The notes below the pieces were generated by a model. It did not search any database, was not told where the DNA came from, and was given only the letters and a program-made list of their open reading frames with translations. From an uncultured Prevotellaceae bacterium (GTDB lineage: Bacteria > Bacteroidota > Bacteroidia > Bacteroidales > Bacteroidaceae): a stretch of 8,354 nucleotides of DNA. Every line of letters starts with the position of its first letter. The first letter of the stretch is position 1. This document shows, in pieces, positions 6,788 through 8,354 of the stretch. Location of the stretch: positions 1-8,354 of the forward strand of contig CAMPCG010000115.1 of NCBI GenBank assembly GCA_946644025.1. The letters run 5' to 3'. Position numbers and translations under genes: made by a program.

Positions 6788-8354
6788 TTACTTGATGGTT
6801 TTGACGTACTTGCCGCCCTGCCTGGTGAGGATGATACCCTTGCGGGGGACGGAGGGCTGGCCCTGGAGGTTGTAGGCGCCCGGCGCTGACGCGCCGGGAA
6901 TGGTGGCCGAGGCGCCGGGAATAGTGGCCGAGGCGCCGGGGATGGTGGCCGAGGCGCCGGGGGCGGTGAAGGCCGAGGCGCCGGGGGCCGACGGGTCCAT
7001 GACGAGGCCGTCGATGGCGGTGGTGATGTCAATCTCGTACTCCGTGGTCTCTGACTGGAGGCTGAAGTATACGGCCTTGATGCCGACGACGTGGAGGCCG
7101 TCGCTCAGCGGGGGCAGCACGAATGACGGCGTGGTGGTCTCTCCCACCTTCTCGCCGTCGACGTAGATGTCGTAGCGCACGACGTTGCCGTAGTCTATCA
7201 CTTCGCCCTCGCCGCTTTCGGGGCCCACGGTGAAGTCGTCTATCTGGGCGAGGAAGGCGTCGTTCGACTTGTAGTGTACGGCCAGGCGTATGGTCTGTCC
7301 GGCATAGCTGCTGAGGTCGGCTGTGTAGAGCGACCACTGCTCAGACGACAGCGGGTTGGCGCTGCTGAGCACGGTGAAGTCGTCGGGTCGGCTGCTGCCC
7401 GAGGGCGACACGCAGAAGTCCATGGCCTCGGGGTAGAGGCTGGTGTAGCCCTTCGCCTTGAGGCTCAGCTGGTAGCCGTCGTAGATGTCGAGCAGTGGCG
7501 ATATGAGCCACTTGTCGGCCTTGTTGCGCTGTGGCGAGAAGAAGATGACGCTCTTCTCTCCCGTTGGAGCGGCAATGGCTCCGTCGGTGGGCAGCATGGG
7601 GGGTGTGGTGTTCCAGGGGTTGAAGACCATGGGTGCTATGGCGCGGGGGTTGTTGGCCGTTCCCGAGCCAGGGAAGGCGATGATGTTGGTGGCCGCGCCG
7701 AGGGCTATGGGGTAGACGGGCTGCTGGTCGAGGTCTATGGACGTCCACTCGCCGAAGGTTCCGGTGGCGAAGTCGTCGTAGCTCTCGAAGCTGTCGTTGA
7801 AGACGGGTCGGCGGTTCCAGCGCATGATGGTGTTGCCGTCGGCGTCGGTGTCGGCGGTGATGTTGTAGGGGGCTATGACGTGGTCGTCGAGCACCAGGGT
7901 GAAGGTAGCCTCGGCGCCCTCCACGCTGATGGTCTGCTGCAGTTGCTCGAAGGCTCCCTCGGCGGTGCTCACGATGTACTGTCCGCGGGGCAGCGAGGCG
8001 ATGGTGGCCTTGCCTTGGTGTACGACGAGGGTGTATTCCTCCGTCGTGGCGCTGCTCACGAGGGAGAGCAGGAGGCCGTCGGTGCTGAGGACGCTCTTCG
8101 CCGTGACGTCGAAGGTGACGGCGGTGTAGCTGTCGGCCGTCGGCACGTCGACCTGCACGGTGGCCATGGGGCTCTCGGCCTGCTGGTAGACGGCCTTCAC
8201 GCCCAGGGTGTGGCGTCCGGGGGCGACGCCTTCAAGGGTGAAGGTGTAGCCGTCGGTGGTGCCTGCGAGGACGTTGTCAAGGTAGACGCTGAAGGTCTCG
8301 TTGGGGTTGGCGGGGGACTTGAGGCCGGTGCTGGCGGGAGACAGGGGCCCGCCG
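6788..8354 (-). CDS. Cleaved-adhesin/Fn3-type secreted protein, C-terminal 521 residues (start beyond right edge)
   Basis: The frame is open from the TAA at 6790-6788 to the right edge, so a GTG start at 8200 would be internal. Upstream codons continue the same fold (FSVYLDNVLAGTTDGYTFTL). Residues below count from the first complete codon at 8353. About 20-70 is a short Fn3-like module (GRHTLGVKAVY) and 77-158 a regulatory-like beta-sandwich. About 186-380 is a choice-of-anchor-J/cleaved-adhesin domain: DSFESYDDF, FGEWTSID, DKWLISP, and SYAGQTIRLAVHYKSNDAF followed by IDDFTVG. About 389-450 is a second Fn3-like module (YDIYVDGEKVGETTTPSF). A GASATIP repeat linker follows (about 454-488), then a sorting-type tail (AYNLQGQ ... 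GIILTRQGGKYVKTIK). Such domains occur in P. gingivalis gingipain/hemagglutinin regions and in many Prevotella and Bacteroides surface proteins. An N-terminal protease or other domain could lie outside the window. Adhesion or substrate binding is inferred. Confidence 0.9.
   Translation of the reverse strand, partial: GGPLSPASTGLKSPANPNETFSVYLDNVLAGTTDGYTFTLEGVAPGRHTLGVKAVYQQAESPMATVQVDVPTADSYTAVTFDVTAKSVLSTDGLLLSLVSSATTEEYTLVVHQGKATIASLPRGQYIVSTAEGAFEQLQQTISVEGAEATFTLVLDDHVIAPYNITADTDADGNTIMRWNRRPVFNDSFESYDDFATGTFGEWTSIDLDQQPVYPIALGAATNIIAFPGSGTANNPRAIAPMVFNPWNTTPPMLPTDGAIAAPTGEKSVIFFSPQRNKADKWLISPLLDIYDGYQLSLKAKGYTSLYPEAMDFCVSPSGSSRPDDFTVLSSANPLSSEQWSLYTADLSSYAGQTIRLAVHYKSNDAFLAQIDDFTVGPESGEGEVIDYGNVVRYDIYVDGEKVGETTTPSFVLPPLSDGLHVVGIKAVYFSLQSETTEYEIDITTAIDGLVMDPSAPGASAFTAPGASATIPGASATIPGASATIPGASAPGAYNLQGQPSVPRKGIILTRQGGKYVKTIK
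6879..6995 (-). repeat. GC-rich palindromic element with tandem 21-bp copies near the end of the cleaved-adhesin gene
   Basis: A perfect palindrome lies at 6879-6898 (arms CCCGGCGC and GCGCCGGG around TGAC). It is followed by 21-bp units at 6891-6911, 6912-6932 and 6933-6953, a diverged 24-bp unit at 6954-6977 and a partial copy to about 6995. On the coding strand they read GASATIP, GASAFTAP and similar, forming the linker just before the C-terminal sorting-type tail. The element has the same loop, orientation and reading frame as the array at 5114-5180. Confidence 0.87.

Noticed and set aside
6733..7032. A 100-residue N-terminal extension of the Omp28-like protein
   Set aside because: It overlaps the end of the upstream gene, is a low-complexity Pro/Arg/Ser translation of the repeat array in another frame, and would bury the signal peptide that starts at 6732.
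8198..8200. GTG start for the cleaved-adhesin gene
   Set aside because: The frame continues to the window edge with a typical Fn3-like sequence (FSVYLDNVLAG ... GRHTLG), so this codon is an internal Val.
1..8354. Insertion sequence, phage, tRNA or rRNA genes
   Set aside because: I saw no transposase or integrase motifs, no terminal inverted repeats of IS size and no RNA-gene-like conserved segments on either strand.

Overview
This window looks like a stretch of a Bacteroidales genome, probably a Prevotellaceae-type gut or oral organism. The basis is gene content and signals, not a database match. All proteins are Bacteroidetes-style modular secreted proteins: choice-of-anchor-J/cleaved-adhesin folds, ASH-like and CARDB-like beta-sandwiches, a carboxypeptidase-regulatory-like domain, a SusE/F-like domain, an Omp28-related protein, and type-IX-secretion-like C-terminal tails. 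The one clear promoter matches the Bacteroidetes TTTG / TAnnTTTG consensus, and no Shine-Dalgarno sequence is visible.

Layout: every real gene lies on the minus strand, so transcription runs from the right edge to the left. (1) 8354-6788 is the C-terminal 521 residues of a cleaved-adhesin/Fn3-type secreted protein whose start lies beyond the right edge. (2) A 55-bp gap holds a perfect palindrome and two heptad repeats. (3) 6732-4798 is a complete 644-residue Omp28-related secreted protein. (4) A 175-bp AT-rich gap (4623-4797) carries a promoter. (5) 4622-1 is the first 1540 residues of a giant multidomain secreted protein that runs off the left edge. Its frame is open through the whole interval, and the many plus-strand ORFs opposite it are shadows.

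Function: all three products appear to be exported cell-surface or secreted proteins. Two have visible Sec signal peptides and two have visible sorting-type tails. The giant protein has a glycan-binding-like domain at its N terminus and a SusE/F-like domain at the left edge, which hints at polysaccharide or host-glycan binding. No enzyme catalytic domain is visible, and no SusC/SusD, transposase, tRNA, rRNA or CRISPR is seen.

The most unusual content is repetitive. A GC-rich palindromic element with tandem partial copies sits in the same frame and orientation inside two neighbouring genes, with a paired compensatory base change between copies. G-rich 7-bp repeats occur at three junctions in or beside the Omp28-like gene. 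A second, different palindrome lies in the gap before that gene. Together these suggest small repeat elements that colonise linkers and loops of surface proteins.
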